Source of the DNA: Persicirhabdus sediminis
Lineage (GTDB): Bacteria; Verrucomicrobiota; Verrucomicrobiia; Verrucomicrobiales; Akkermansiaceae
NCBI RefSeq assembly: GCF_016595495.1
Contig: NZ_JAENIM010000007.1
Coordinates: 1-58,434 of the forward strand
DNA: 58,434 nucleotides
Reading direction: 5' to 3'
Under the pieces are notes generated by a model. That model saw only the letters and a list, made by a program, of their open reading frames with translations. It was not told the DNA's origin and ran no database searches. Position numbers and translations under genes: made by a program. The stretch's first letter is position 1; each line of letters begins with the position of its first letter. Below, in pieces: positions 27,144-36,233 of the stretch.

Positions 27144-28304
27144 TTAGTTCTCAAATACTTTGCGGAAGAATGCTAGAGCTTTCTCCGCACTTTCTTCATC
27201 CATGTAGAATACGTGCCCTTCATCAGGCAGGATTTCTAACTCAGACATGATGCCCAGCTTCTGATAGGCAGCAAACATATCTTTAGCCTCTTCTACCTTA
27301 ACAAGTCCATCTTTCGCGCCGTGGATGAATTTGATCGGTGCGTCATCTGCTGAGACATGGTGATAGGGAGACACCTTCATGAACCAGTCAGGAAGCACAT
27401 TGCCTTTTTTATTCGGCCAAGTCTTGCGTTTGCCAGTCATCGCAGGAGTCGCAAATCCAACAGCTGCCTGAATAGCACTAGAAACACCTTGGTTGCCGCC
27501 CTCTCCCTCCAGCTCGACTACACCGTTAGTAGTAGCTAGAGCAGTTGAAAGCTGGGCTCCAGCTGAGCCGCCAGAAGCCCCCAGACGATCAGGGTCGATG
27601 CCATATTGAGCAGCATGCGCACGCACCCATCGCACCGCAGCTTTGGCATCATGCAGGCACTCAAGGGGAGTAGCGCAGTTAAGCATACGATAGTCAATTG
27701 TAGCCGCCGCATACCCCTGGCTTGCCACATACTTGGCATGTCCTTCCATCCAAGCTCGCTTGTGAGATCTCCACCCGCCACCGTGGATGAAGATGATGCA
27801 GGGAACTTTATCAGATGATGGATTTTTTGGCAGGAAGAGATCTAACTTCTGCGAATACTCATCATCACTCTGATAGGACAAATCGCGGTGTTCAATGATA
27901 GCTTCACCATCTACTTCAAATGCCACTTTATCAGAAATCAGCTCAACACCTAAGGTCTCAGCCGCCTTCTTGAACTCAAAGCGCTTGTGATTGACTAACT
28001 CATTTTCATCGCAAATATCCAGAAATGATTTCATCGCGTTACTCGGCCTAGCGACTCCAGGATTCACATAATAACAGTCATTTAAAAAATCCCAGCGCGC
28101 TTGATAGTAAACATCGTTAGGCTCAGGCACTGCCAACTTCTCCGCGGCAAAAAAATTGGTCAATGGCTCAGCTGACTTTGCCAGCTGCATCACTGCCGCA
28201 TAATTCTCCCTTTGTGATTTCTCCGCTGGCTGCCACTCAGCCACAATGCTTGCTGGCAGCATGGCGAATAAACCTAATACCAAAGTGATTAGTTTGTGTT
28301 TCAT
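27144..28304 (-). CDS. Secreted alpha/beta-hydrolase (esterase/lipase family)
   Basis: A 386-residue protein with signal peptide 'MKHKLITLVLGLFAMLPASIVA'. The oxyanion-hole motif HGGGW is followed by the nucleophile elbow in 'GASGGSAGAQ' (G-G-S-A-G) and C-terminal 'GAKDGLVKV' (Asp) and 'EGHVF' (His). This is the BD-FAE/acetylxylan-esterase-like layout often seen next to sulfatases in polysaccharide-degrading Verrucomicrobiota. About 120 residues precede the hydrolase domain and match nothing I recognise. ATG 28304 gives the signal peptide; a start 14 codons upstream does not. It is convergent with nadE and divergent from the sulfatase. Confidence 0.85.
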   Translation of the reverse strand: MKHKLITLVLGLFAMLPASIVAEWQPAEKSQRENYAAVMQLAKSAEPLTNFFAAEKLAVPEPNDVYYQARWDFLNDCYYVNPGVARPSNAMKSFLDICDENELVNHKRFEFKKAAETLGVELISDKVAFEVDGEAIIEHRDLSYQSDDEYSQKLDLFLPKNPSSDKVPCIIFIHGGGWRSHKRAWMEGHAKYVASQGYAAATIDYRMLNCATPLECLHDAKAAVRWVRAHAAQYGIDPDRLGASGGSAGAQLSTALATTNGVVELEGEGGNQGVSSAIQAAVGFATPAMTGKRKTWPNKKGNVLPDWFMKVSPYHHVSADDAPIKFIHGAKDGLVKVEEAKDMFAAYQKLGIMSELEILPDEGHVFYMDEESAEKALAFFRKVFEN

Positions 28305-28774
28305 GATGCCCACAATGTACGCCACTATTGAAAAAATCCTACCCACAATATAACCAGCTTGCGGCTTATCATTACCGTAAATCGATACATCAATTTTAAG
28401 CCCTCAAATGTCTTAGATTTGCCCTCAAAATGGCCACTCTAAGTTAAATCTCAAGCTCTTTTGTTAAGTGCCTCGCGGTTAGCTAAAAAGCACCACGCGC
28501 GCGACATCACAGCCTGACCTCCAGTTACTAATAACTTAACAAACTAACACCCGCTATATCAGCGAAGAACAACACCAATCCGAGCCAAAACATTTTTCAT
28601 ATAAGTTGACAAAGCTGGCCCCTACGAACGTATTCACAAGAGTAACAAAACGCCTTATAGCACTGCGTCACCATGCCTGTGGCATGCAGCTATAATCGTC
28701 CGCCAGATCAGAATAAGTCATCCAAGTTCACCTGTACGTATAAGTAAATTCACACACTAAAGAGGACCCTTAAT
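28305..28774. other. Divergent promoter region, esterase and sulfatase
   Basis: A 470-base AT-rich gap. Apart from the TATAAT and palindrome listed separately, a TTGACA at 28606-28611 has a possible -10 (TATTCA, 28631) at 19 bases, and a GTATTCACA at 28630-28638 resembles a DnaA site by one mismatch. I see no gene or riboswitch. Confidence 0.35.
28672..28696 (+). promoter_or_regulatory. Palindrome plus TATAAT upstream of the sulfatase
   Basis: CATGCC-TGT-GGCATG (28672-28686) lies four bases before a perfect TATAAT (28691-28696). This places a candidate operator inside the promoter spacer. The -35 region is weak, which fits an activator- or repressor-controlled promoter. The start codon is about 78 bases downstream of the TATAAT, with an AGAGGA Shine-Dalgarno at 28761-28766. 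Confidence 0.4.
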
Positions 28775-30274
28775 ATGAAATCTATCCTTCACAAGATAAG
28801 CAAGCTACTCAGCCTGACATGCGCCTTCGCATGTGCAGCCTCAGTTACAACTCAGGCTTCAGCTGCGGAGCAAGAACAACCTAACGTCGTCGTCTTTCTC
28901 ATCGATGACATGGGCTGGAAAGATCTCGCCTGCTTCGGCGCTGAACTCTACGAAACTCCAAACATCGATAAACTCTGTGGCGATGGTGTGAGATTTTCTC
29001 AAGCATACACCTCAGCTGCTATCTGCTCACCAGCTAGAGCGAGTCTACTATCCGGCCTAAACCCACTCAAGCTAGGCATGTGGAACCACACTCACCACAT
29101 GGCACCTAGAGAAGACTTTCTGCCACAGAAGCTCAAAACTGCTGGTTATCAAAACTGGCACGTTGGCAAATGGCATGCAGGCAGCCCTAAAGACAAGACC
29201 ATGCCAAAAGATATTGGTTTTGACGTCAACGTCGGCGGCTGGACATCATGGGGACCTAAATCATACTTTTGGCCGTACGGCGTCAAACCAGGTTCAGATG
29301 TACCAAGTGGTAACACAGGCGTACCAGGTCTAACTAAAGGCGGTCAACAGGGTGAATTCCTTACTGATAGACTAACTACAGAAGCCGTTTCATTGATTGC
29401 AAACAGAAAAGCTGACCAACCATTTTATCTGAACATGTGGTACTACTCAGTCCACAATAAGAAAGAGGCTAAAAAGGAACTCATTGAGAAATACAAAAAG
29501 AAGATTGCTGATAAAGGCACCAAGGCGGCCTACCGTCACTCAGAACTGGTTGGCAAGAATCTCATCACCACAGAAATCAATGCTGTCTACGCAGCAATGA
29601 TAGAATCTCTGGACGACTCAGTAGGACGCATTGTTGCACAACTCAAAAAAGACGGTAGCTACGACAATACCCTATTCATCTTCTATTCAGACAATGGCCC
29701 AACCACCAACGACGTTCCTTGTGCACCTCTCAATGGCGGTAAAAATACTAACTACGAAGGCGGCATCAGAGTGCCAGCATTTGCAGCTTGGCCAAGTAAG
29801 ATCAAAGCTGGCTCTGAGTACTCTAACCCAGTTTACATCTGCGACATCTACAGCACCGTGCTTGAAGCTGCAGGTCAGCCACTACCATCACCTAGCGAAA
29901 AAGACAGCACCTCATGGTTCCCAATTTTCGAAGGCAACAAACTAAAACCTCGTCAGCTCTGTTGGTACTTCCCACGTAGCCAAACTGTTTACGGTGGTGT
30001 CGCTAGCGCGGCTATCTACGACGAAAATAGCCAGATGAAATACATCATGTCTCTAGTAGATAACAATGACGAACTCTACAACATTGGTGAGGACTTAGCT
30101 GAAACTAATAACATCATCCAACAAAACCCAGAAGTCGCAGAGAACCTCAGAAAGAACCTCCATTCATTCCTCAAAACCAACTTACCTGGCTCTAGAGCTC
30201 CTGCTTCAGCTCAACAGAAAATACTGGAACAAAAGTTAGGTGTTTCTATCAAATACAATACCTCAAAAAAATAA
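28775..30274 (+). CDS. Secreted sulfatase (formylglycine-dependent, type I)
   Basis: A 499-residue arylsulfatase-family enzyme with a Sec signal peptide (cleavage near 30, ASA). The metal-binding D44-D45 of 'FLIDDMGWKDL' and the formylglycine motif C84-S-P-A-R88 are intact. 'KNWHVGKWHAG'-type lysine/histidine residues ('QNWHVGKWHAG') and 'YSDNGPTT' complete the active site. It hydrolyses sulfate esters, probably of marine polysaccharides, in the periplasm or outside; activation needs an FGE enzyme that is not in the window. Good AGAGGA ribosome-binding site and a strong terminator flank it. CAGCTGG-type words are scarcer here than in neighbouring genes, as expected of a well-expressed gene. 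Confidence 0.94.
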   Translation: MKSILHKISKLLSLTCAFACAASVTTQASAAEQEQPNVVVFLIDDMGWKDLACFGAELYETPNIDKLCGDGVRFSQAYTSAAICSPARASLLSGLNPLKLGMWNHTHHMAPREDFLPQKLKTAGYQNWHVGKWHAGSPKDKTMPKDIGFDVNVGGWTSWGPKSYFWPYGVKPGSDVPSGNTGVPGLTKGGQQGEFLTDRLTTEAVSLIANRKADQPFYLNMWYYSVHNKKEAKKELIEKYKKKIADKGTKAAYRHSELVGKNLITTEINAVYAAMIESLDDSVGRIVAQLKKDGSYDNTLFIFYSDNGPTTNDVPCAPLNGGKNTNYEGGIRVPAFAAWPSKIKAGSEYSNPVYICDIYSTVLEAAGQPLPSPSEKDSTSWFPIFEGNKLKPRQLCWYFPRSQTVYGGVASAAIYDENSQMKYIMSLVDNNDELYNIGEDLAETNNIIQQNPEVAENLRKNLHSFLKTNLPGSRAPASAQQKILEQKLGVSIKYNTSKK

Positions 30275-30343
30275 TCAGTACTAGCTGACCCAGTGATACA
30301 GCTGATGTCCAAGCTCTAACTTAGCTGTATAGCTGACTCAAAA

Positions 30344-30381
30344 AAAGCCCATCACACGCACTCGTGTGATGGGCTTTCTTT
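30344..30381 (+). terminator. Strong terminator of the sulfatase gene
   Basis: A 12-bp stem GCCCATCACACG (30347-30358) / CGTGTGATGGGC (30363-30374), flanked by A and T runs, so it may also serve the convergent small membrane protein gene. Confidence 0.9.
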
Positions 30382-30388
30382 TTCGATA

Positions 30389-30649
30389 TTAAACAAGGCC
30401 AATCAAGGCACCTGCTACACAGATGATCCAAAATGGAGCCCCTTCGTCAAATTTGTACAATAGGCAAAAATAAATACTAGCGAGGACAAAGGAAATCGCC
30501 GCTCCAATAAATGCAGCTAGCGCTGATGCGCCAAATAATAGGCCAAACAATAAGGCTATTCCTGCGTATATGCCTGAGCACCACAATGGCTTATCGGTCT
30601 CTTTCAAGAGCTTAATAAGGCCGAATAAAATAAGTATTTTTATGATCAC
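30389..30649 (-). CDS. Small hydrophobic membrane protein
   Basis: An 86-residue protein with about three membrane segments ('IYAGIALLFGLLFGASALAAFIGAAISFVLASIYFCLLY' and a C-terminal helix) and almost no soluble part. The start is GTG. No family is recognised. The composition and its convergent placement against the sulfatase terminator favour a real gene, but support is only moderate. Confidence 0.55.
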   Translation of the reverse strand: MIIKILILFGLIKLLKETDKPLWCSGIYAGIALLFGLLFGASALAAFIGAAISFVLASIYFCLLYKFDEGAPFWIICVAGALIGLV

Positions 30650-30869
30650 TTTTCGATAGGGTAGAAGTTAGCTTCTAGCCATAGCAAATAGAAAGATGTG
30701 CTAACGACTAGGCGCGAACTATTAGCAAAATGCTAACATATAACAAGACGAACATACGTCTTACCTATAAGTAATCTGTCATTACTTCGGCCAGATCTAT
30801 CATAGATCGAGAAACCAATTCGCTGGCTCGCTTTACCATGCTCAAGCATCCACACTCAGAAATTTGGGC

Positions 30870-30902
30870 AAAAAAAATCCCGCATTCAATGTGATGCGGG
30901 AA
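30870..30902 (-). terminator. Terminator of tRNA-Ala
   Basis: CCCGCAT (30879-30885) pairs with ATGCGGG (30894-30900); on the minus strand it is followed by a run of T (30870-30877). It lies about 30 bases past the 3' end of the tRNA. Confidence 0.85.
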
Positions 30903-30930
30903 ATTACCAGACCATTTGTAGTGAAACAAA

Positions 30931-31006
30931 TGGTGGAGCATAGCGGATTCGAACCGCTGACCCCTTGCATGCCATGCAAGTGCTCTACCAACTGAGCTAA
31001 TGCCCC
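30931..31006 (-). tRNA. tRNA-Ala (anticodon GGC)
   Basis: A 76-base tRNA on the minus strand. The acceptor stem GGGGCAT pairs with ATGCTCC, one G-U pair. The D-arm GCTCAGTTGGTAGAGC, anticodon arm CTTGC-ATGGCAT-GCAAG and T-arm AGCGG-TTCGAAT-CCGCT are canonical. Loop positions 34-36 read GGC, decoding GCC and GCU. The 3' CCA is encoded. A 9-bp hairpin (30911-30919/30926-30934) overlaps the CCA end and could guide trailer processing. Confidence 0.97.
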
Positions 31007-31023
31007 CCGTAGGATTGCTACGC

Positions 31024-31063
31024 CCTGAGGCGCGGCAGGGATTTACCCTGTGCCGGCCTCAGG
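31024..31063 (-). promoter_or_regulatory. Long hairpin and possible promoter upstream of tRNA-Ala
   Basis: CCTGAGGC/GCCTCAGG, then CGG/CCG and CAGGG/CCCTG with loop ATTTA, form a near-continuous hairpin of 16 pairs. On the minus strand a TTGCAC at 31068-31063 and TAAATC at 31045-31040 are spaced 17 bases apart and could be the tRNA promoter, with the hairpin inside it. The -10 fit is weak. Confidence 0.4.
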
Positions 31064-31215
31064 TGCAAGTTCTTTTTTCCTCTAATGCTGATTTTTTTAC
31101 CAACAAACAGCAAGTCATCGCCCAGCAGATCTCTCCCGCTAATTCAGAGTCAACAGCTTGGCTAGAAGCCAGCTGAGGTGGACAAGAAACAAAGCTGGCC
31201 AGCTGAAAGCTTTAC

Positions 31216-32514
31216 TCATTCGCCCTCTTCAATTGCGGCCAGAATGGCAGCTTGAGTATCCTCATCCTGCTGCTCTAGCCACTTAGACGCTCCCAACTGA
31301 TGTTCGTCAGCCCAGCGTTTATAATACTTCGCTGTGGACTTAGTCCGTCGCTCATCATTTTCCATTTGCATCACCCAGTTTAGCGGCAATTCTGGATCAT
31401 CATAATGCCTGTTTACTGCCTGCTCCAACAAATCGTCACGATTAAAATCGTCGCCATGCTTCTCTAACCAGCTCTGAGCCGCCTCTGGCTGATATAAAGC
31501 CATACTGGCAAAACAGAAACTAACTGCCTTATCGCGATACTCATCACCTTCAATGTCCATAGCCACAACCATGCCTTCCTCCGCGCGCCAAAAAGATGCC
31601 CATTTCGCCATATCATATTGATATTTGGCGACGTGCTCTGTGTCTGATAGATTCATTTTATCCAGTAATAACTGAGCCTCAGCAAGGGAAACACTGGAAA
31701 TACTTGCAATAAGATTACCGATTAGTTCATTCTTCGTATCTTCATCCTCTAAACCTTGCACTAAACTCAATAGTTCACTGCGTTTTTCACTCATCAGGCT
31801 CATCTCATAACAAAGGCTTTGGGCTGCATTACTTTGCTGAAGATCATCCCAATCTATCGATTTGAAGGTGCCAGCTAGATCCCTCTTTGCGAGCTGTTTG
31901 AATAACATCAGCTCAATAAATTTATCGTCTAGATGAGCCAAATCATGCAAATCCTTATTCTCTTCATACCATGCAGAAAGCGCATAAGGGTCAGCCTCTG
32001 CCCAAGTCTTGAATAGAGCATCTAATGGCAACATCTTCCTACTAGCCTCTGGCAATGTTAGACTGTACTCAATAGCAGCTTGCCCATCAATTTTGCACCA
32101 GCGATTCAGTAGAGCCATCACCAATTTGTCTCGCTCTTTAGCTTCTTGTTCGTTCTCAAGAGTGAGAGCCAAACCACGCTGAAGCTCATCTGCTGACCAA
32201 GCGGAAATGTTTTCCATCGAACCAATCCACGAGCTAGTTCTGGGATCGTCAGACTGCATCATCTCACGAATACCATCAGCTATCTGAGTTAGCTGCGCCT
32301 CCAGCTCCAGCTGGCTCAATGGCTGCCTCTCAGTGGATAGATCTAGTGTGTGATCAGCATGCTGATCACTAGTGCCCCGTGAGCTAAGTTGATCTTGGTT
32401 CTGCTCACCAGCGTCTGGGTTTGTTTTTGACCACGTGCTGCCAACAGCTAAACCTAACATCAGCCCAACAAAAATTATTCCTGATAGTTTTGTATAAAAA
32501 TGCATTTTCCTCAT
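31216..32514 (-). CDS. Exported/anchored acidic helical protein, paralogue 1
   Basis: About 432 residues with an N-terminal membrane anchor or signal ('LSGIIFVGLMLGLAVGSTW') followed by an acidic, Glu/Asp-rich, alpha-helical body with regularly spaced Trp residues and segments such as 'ALFKTWAEADPYALSAWYEE' and 'AQSWLEKHGDDFNRDD'. The C-terminus 'ASKWLEQQDEDTQAAI' matches that of the next gene, so the two are tandem paralogues. The repeated W-x(n)-D/E pattern suggests an alpha-solenoid-like repeat. No known family is recognised. Several starts are close together (GTG 32517, ATG 32514, ATG 32505). Confidence 0.75.
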   Translation of the reverse strand: MRKMHFYTKLSGIIFVGLMLGLAVGSTWSKTNPDAGEQNQDQLSSRGTSDQHADHTLDLSTERQPLSQLELEAQLTQIADGIREMMQSDDPRTSSWIGSMENISAWSADELQRGLALTLENEQEAKERDKLVMALLNRWCKIDGQAAIEYSLTLPEASRKMLPLDALFKTWAEADPYALSAWYEENKDLHDLAHLDDKFIELMLFKQLAKRDLAGTFKSIDWDDLQQSNAAQSLCYEMSLMSEKRSELLSLVQGLEDEDTKNELIGNLIASISSVSLAEAQLLLDKMNLSDTEHVAKYQYDMAKWASFWRAEEGMVVAMDIEGDEYRDKAVSFCFASMALYQPEAAQSWLEKHGDDFNRDDLLEQAVNRHYDDPELPLNWVMQMENDERRTKSTAKYYKRWADEHQLGASKWLEQQDEDTQAAILAAIEEGE

Positions 32515-32548
32515 CACCCTAAATTGTATTTCATTTTAGATTAAGCGA

Positions 32549-33877
32549 CTACTTCAAGAACGCCTGAATGTCTTCGTCTTGCTGGCTGAGCCATTTCTCA
32601 GCGCTACGTTTATTTGCCTCTAGCCAATTTTTGTATGCCGAGTTCAGATGCGTACTTTTCTTATCCTCATCATCTATCATCAGAGCCCAGTCGACAGCCC
32701 TATCATAATTTCCTTCAACCCGGAGACCATAAGTTATGGAGGCAACTAAGACATCGCTTTCAAAGCCATGCCCGTTCTCAGCTATCCATGCCTGAGCTTT
32801 AGACTCATTTTCCATAGCTAGATACTTCAGACCCTCTTGCACAACCTTGTTTTGCCTTTTGCCTGGCTCTATATACTGGATGGCAAAGTTCATTGATTTG
32901 ATCGGTGCTTTCCAAATATGTTCTAAGGTATAAGCGTCCTCAAGCACCTCTCGCTCTACTCCCCCCGCGCTAACCAACTGATCGATGAACTCATCCACCT
33001 CAGCATCTGACTTTCCGTATTGTGACGCCATCACCTCTTTGAGCAAAGCCGTACGCGTTTGTGGTTCTTCAATCATCGCGATGGTATTCACCATGGAATC
33101 AACATCTCCTTGATTGCTTATGACATGCCCCACCATCTCAAGGCCGCGCTTCCATTGTCCATAGTTAGACCAATCAAGAGAAGCTAAAGCACCAGCGAAG
33201 TCGTCTTCCCCATGGGCATTGAGCAAGCGCTGCTCAATCTGCGTACCTTTGATTTCTTGAGTACTCATCTGATGTTTATTTTCCTCAAACCACTGGCGGG
33301 CCAGCTCAGGAGATTCATCCATCCATAACTGAAGAACGGGAAAACTTAATAAACCATAGCGATTATGGGCGACGGCAAGTTGCACCACTGCATATGGATT
33401 ATCCTCCGCTACCACCCCCCTCAAATGATAGATCAAAGTATCATCAACAGCTCGTTCGTCATTCGCTTCTAGCAAAGACGCCAAAATCAACTCCTTATCA
33501 CCTTGTGAACATTGAGAAAATATTTTCCGCATCGCCATTTCAAAATCAGGCCCCCATGCCTCAGATCGAAAACAATTCGCTAGGTAGGCCCGAGCTTGGA
33601 CTAGGGCCATTCTAGCAGCTGGAGAAATCCCCTCAATTTCATCTACGCTACCCGCTCCCCGAAAAGCTGAATACCTCTTCTCGCCTGAGCCGCCGAGATC
33701 ACGTTTGCTAGCCGGACCTGCGTCTCCAGCGTCAGCCGTAAGCTCAGAGCCAGCTGGAGCTAAATGACCAAAACCAATTTCTGTACGCGCGCCTGCCCAT
33801 AGGCCAATACCGATGGACAATCCCCCTGATAATAAGAGAATTACATTTTCTAACTTCACTCTAGCATTAAGACACAA
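32549..33877 (-). CDS. Exported/anchored acidic helical protein, paralogue 2
   Basis: A 442-residue protein with an N-terminal membrane segment ('VILLLSGGLSIGIGLWAGA') and an acidic helical body. It shares with the preceding gene the layout, 'AQAWIAENGHGFESD' versus 'AQSWLEKHGDDFNRD', and the C-terminal 'AEKWLSQQDEDIQAFL'. This implies a gene duplication. The frame opens with TTG at 33877, placed seven bases after a GGGG stretch; a GTG six codons in is possible. It lies 25 bases from the upstream DASS gene and may be co-transcribed with it. Function unknown. Confidence 0.72.
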   Translation of the reverse strand: MCLNARVKLENVILLLSGGLSIGIGLWAGARTEIGFGHLAPAGSELTADAGDAGPASKRDLGGSGEKRYSAFRGAGSVDEIEGISPAARMALVQARAYLANCFRSEAWGPDFEMAMRKIFSQCSQGDKELILASLLEANDERAVDDTLIYHLRGVVAEDNPYAVVQLAVAHNRYGLLSFPVLQLWMDESPELARQWFEENKHQMSTQEIKGTQIEQRLLNAHGEDDFAGALASLDWSNYGQWKRGLEMVGHVISNQGDVDSMVNTIAMIEEPQTRTALLKEVMASQYGKSDAEVDEFIDQLVSAGGVEREVLEDAYTLEHIWKAPIKSMNFAIQYIEPGKRQNKVVQEGLKYLAMENESKAQAWIAENGHGFESDVLVASITYGLRVEGNYDRAVDWALMIDDEDKKSTHLNSAYKNWLEANKRSAEKWLSQQDEDIQAFLK

Positions 33878-33901
33878 ACAAACGCCCCATCAATTAGAAT
33901 A

Positions 33902-35338
33902 TTAGAAAATCAACCAGCTAAGCGCAGTGAGCAGAACAACAAAAAGTAAATTGAGCACTAGGCCAGTACGCATCATCGTGCGCTGGCGAATTTTCCCTGA
34001 GCTAAAAACGATGGCATTAGGAGGCGTAGCCACGGGCAACATAAATGCGCAGGAAGCAGCCATCGCCAGCGGCACAACCAATTGTTTGGGAGCCAAGCCC
34101 ATATCAGCAGCCACTGCTGCGAAAACAGGAACTAACAATGCTGCTGTTGCGGTATTACTCGACACCTCGGTAAGAAAAATAACAAAGATAATGACTACTG
34201 CTATCAGAGCGAGATACGGCCAAGATTCGATTGTTTCCCGTAGCTGATGCGCGAGAAATAAACTCGCCTTAGTTTCGCTCAGCACCTTGCTCAAAGTGAG
34301 CCCGCCGCCAAACAATAACAAAACTCCCCAGTCAGTGGTATGGTCGATATCCTTCCACCTAACCAGACGTCCCATCGTCAGAATAAGCACCGCACTAACG
34401 GCCACTAGAGTATCAAAATATTTAGCAATGCCCAGCCAGCTAGCTAGCGATTGACTGAACAGCCAACCCGTGACAGCTAGGGCAAAAACGCCCAGAGTTG
34501 CGATGCGTTCGCCATTAAAATCAAATGGCAAACAATCGACGTCTAGCTTAGTCACCTTGCCCGGATGCACCAAGCAAGTCAGCACTAACAACATCAGCGG
34601 CAGCAAAATCAAAACGGCAGGAATTCCAAACTTCAGCCAGCTGACAAAATCGATGCCTAACTCAGTAGCGGCAATGGCATTGGGTGGTGAACCTATCAAT
34701 GTACCAATGCCGCCGACACTGGCCGAATAACAAAGGCCAAGTAAAAGACAAGGAGCCACTCTAGCTGCGACCTTTTCACCCTGCGCCAACTCGACTTTTG
34801 ACAAGAGTCCTAATACAACAGGCAATAACAAAGCAACCGTCGCCGTATTGGAAATCCACATCGACAACGCCGCCGAGGCAACGCAAATCATCACAAAGGT
34901 GAGGTAAAACCGCCCGCCACTAACACAGACAATTTGCTGAGCCAGCCATTGGTCGAGTTTTTGTCGTGATAGAGCTGCAGCGAGACCAAAGCCACCTAGA
35001 AATAGGAAAATCAAGGGGTGGGCAAAATTAGCAAAACTAGCAGAAACCTCAAGCACCCCAGTGAGCGAAGCCATCACAGGGATCAAAATAGCCGTCATCG
35101 CCAACGGCAAGGCTTCGGTGAGCCATAAGATAGCGGCGAGCACTAACAATGCTAGCCCTGCTTGTACCTGAGCTGGCTGCATATCACCAGCTAGCTGCGA
35201 ACAATCTAGCTGGCAAAAAAAGCTCACCCACGCCCAAGCTAGGAAAGCAATCACTACCAGGATGAGACGACGACGGCGCACGGCAGCGGAATCACCACCA
35301 TGAGTCTCACGCGCTACTGTCACTTTATGCCCAGACAT
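33902..35338 (-). CDS. DASS/SLC13-family sodium-coupled anion symporter
   Basis: A 478-residue inner-membrane protein with 11-12 hydrophobic segments. 'LWISNTATVALLLPVVLGL' and the C-terminal 'SSNTATAALLVPVFAAVAADMG...MLPVATPPNAIVFSSGKI' are the two SNT-type sodium/substrate-binding motifs of the divalent anion:sodium symporter family. Substrates in the family are dicarboxylates, citrate, sulfate or phosphate; sulfate would fit the sulfatase a few kilobases away, but this is inference. Confidence 0.92.
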   Translation of the reverse strand: MSGHKVTVARETHGGDSAAVRRRRLILVVIAFLAWAWVSFFCQLDCSQLAGDMQPAQVQAGLALLVLAAILWLTEALPLAMTAILIPVMASLTGVLEVSASFANFAHPLIFLFLGGFGLAAALSRQKLDQWLAQQIVCVSGGRFYLTFVMICVASAALSMWISNTATVALLLPVVLGLLSKVELAQGEKVAARVAPCLLLGLCYSASVGGIGTLIGSPPNAIAATELGIDFVSWLKFGIPAVLILLPLMLLVLTCLVHPGKVTKLDVDCLPFDFNGERIATLGVFALAVTGWLFSQSLASWLGIAKYFDTLVAVSAVLILTMGRLVRWKDIDHTTDWGVLLLFGGGLTLSKVLSETKASLFLAHQLRETIESWPYLALIAVVIIFVIFLTEVSSNTATAALLVPVFAAVAADMGLAPKQLVVPLAMAASCAFMLPVATPPNAIVFSSGKIRQRTMMRTGLVLNLLFVVLLTALSWLIF

Positions 35339-35462
35339 TCTAGCAAAGTAACAAGATACTTAGAGTAAATCAATTAAGAAGGGATGGGATAGTTTTCAGT
35401 TTTCAGTTAGCTGATGGCTGGCTGGATACTGATCAGAGCCATGCTACTTAATTGCTGAGAAC

Positions 35463-36080
35463 TCATAGTTTGAGAAAATCACGTGATAGATACGGCCAGT
35501 GTTTTACCCCATCGGCCATCACCTCTCTAGCATGATAGACTGATTGCGTTTTGCTCTGCTGGTGAAATGTCATGAGCAAACTAGATTCCACAATGGTATT
35601 ACTTACCAAATGAGCTGGAATCACCTTCTCATCTTGCCACTCATCGCGATACCGAGTCACCGGCATACGCTCGCCATTGTAGAGTTGGATCGAAGTTTGA
35701 TAGGCTTTGCTTTTCCAATATCCGGGCAGAGTTCTTTCAGGAAAGGATGAAATTTCTGCCTTAGTTTCTACCTCCAGCTGGCTCACATAAAAAACATCTT
35801 CCCCCTGCTGTAGGCAAATCTCGGCAGCGCGCAGCAGGCAGAGTTTTTGGCACTTCTCTTCATCAAGATCATTGTAGCTGCGGTAATAAACTTTCCAGCT
35901 AGAGTTAGACTGAGCTGTGGCAGAATACCCACCCCAAGTTTTATCTTTCCCTTTCCATGGCGCCTCAGGTTTTGCTGTTTCCGGTCGATAGGCAGCAGAG
36001 GTGAATGAACTGCAGCTAGATAGAAATATGGATATCATCACTGCCGCGGATAAGCCTAAAAACCTGAGAGCTAAGGTCAT
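35463..36080 (-). CDS. Lipoprotein, CC0125/CC1285-like
   Basis: A 205-residue protein with signal peptide and lipobox LSSC ('LSAAVMISIFLSSC'). The segment 'WGGYSATAQSNSSWKVYYRSYNDLDEEKCQKLCLLRAAEICLQQGEDVF' has the pattern of the CC0125/CC1285 lipoprotein family: GY..., a V-x-Y strand, then LLRAAE followed by a G-x-D-x-F strand. Function unknown. ATG 36080 gives the signal peptide; an in-frame start ten codons upstream does not. Confidence 0.7.
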   Translation of the reverse strand: MTLALRFLGLSAAVMISIFLSSCSSFTSAAYRPETAKPEAPWKGKDKTWGGYSATAQSNSSWKVYYRSYNDLDEEKCQKLCLLRAAEICLQQGEDVFYVSQLEVETKAEISSFPERTLPGYWKSKAYQTSIQLYNGERMPVTRYRDEWQDEKVIPAHLVSNTIVESSLLMTFHQQSKTQSVYHAREVMADGVKHWPYLSRDFLKL

Positions 36081-36233
36081 GATAGATTTGTAAGTGGCTT
36101 CAACGACCATTGTCTAGCAATAAGCGTCAATTCCCCAGCTAGAGGCTCAGCCGGCTAAAGCTAACTTGCTCACACCTTTCCCAGCTGGCTCAGTCTTGCA
36201 ATTGCTGGCTGAAACCGCTATCTGGATGTCAGC

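Noticed and set aside
28606-28638. TTGACA with TATTCA and a GTATTCACA as a second promoter and DnaA site before the sulfatase
   Set aside because: The spacer is 19 bases and the DnaA match has a mismatch; it stands alone, unlike the cluster before dnaB.
30911-30934. Nine-base perfect hairpin overlapping the tRNA CCA end, considered as an attachment site or terminator
   Set aside because: No integrase or T-run is present and a separate terminator lies just beyond; it is better read as a trailer feature.
35393-35412. Short tandem TTTTCAGTTTTCAG-type run
   Set aside because: Only about two units, with no wider repeat structure; low-complexity DNA is enough to explain it.
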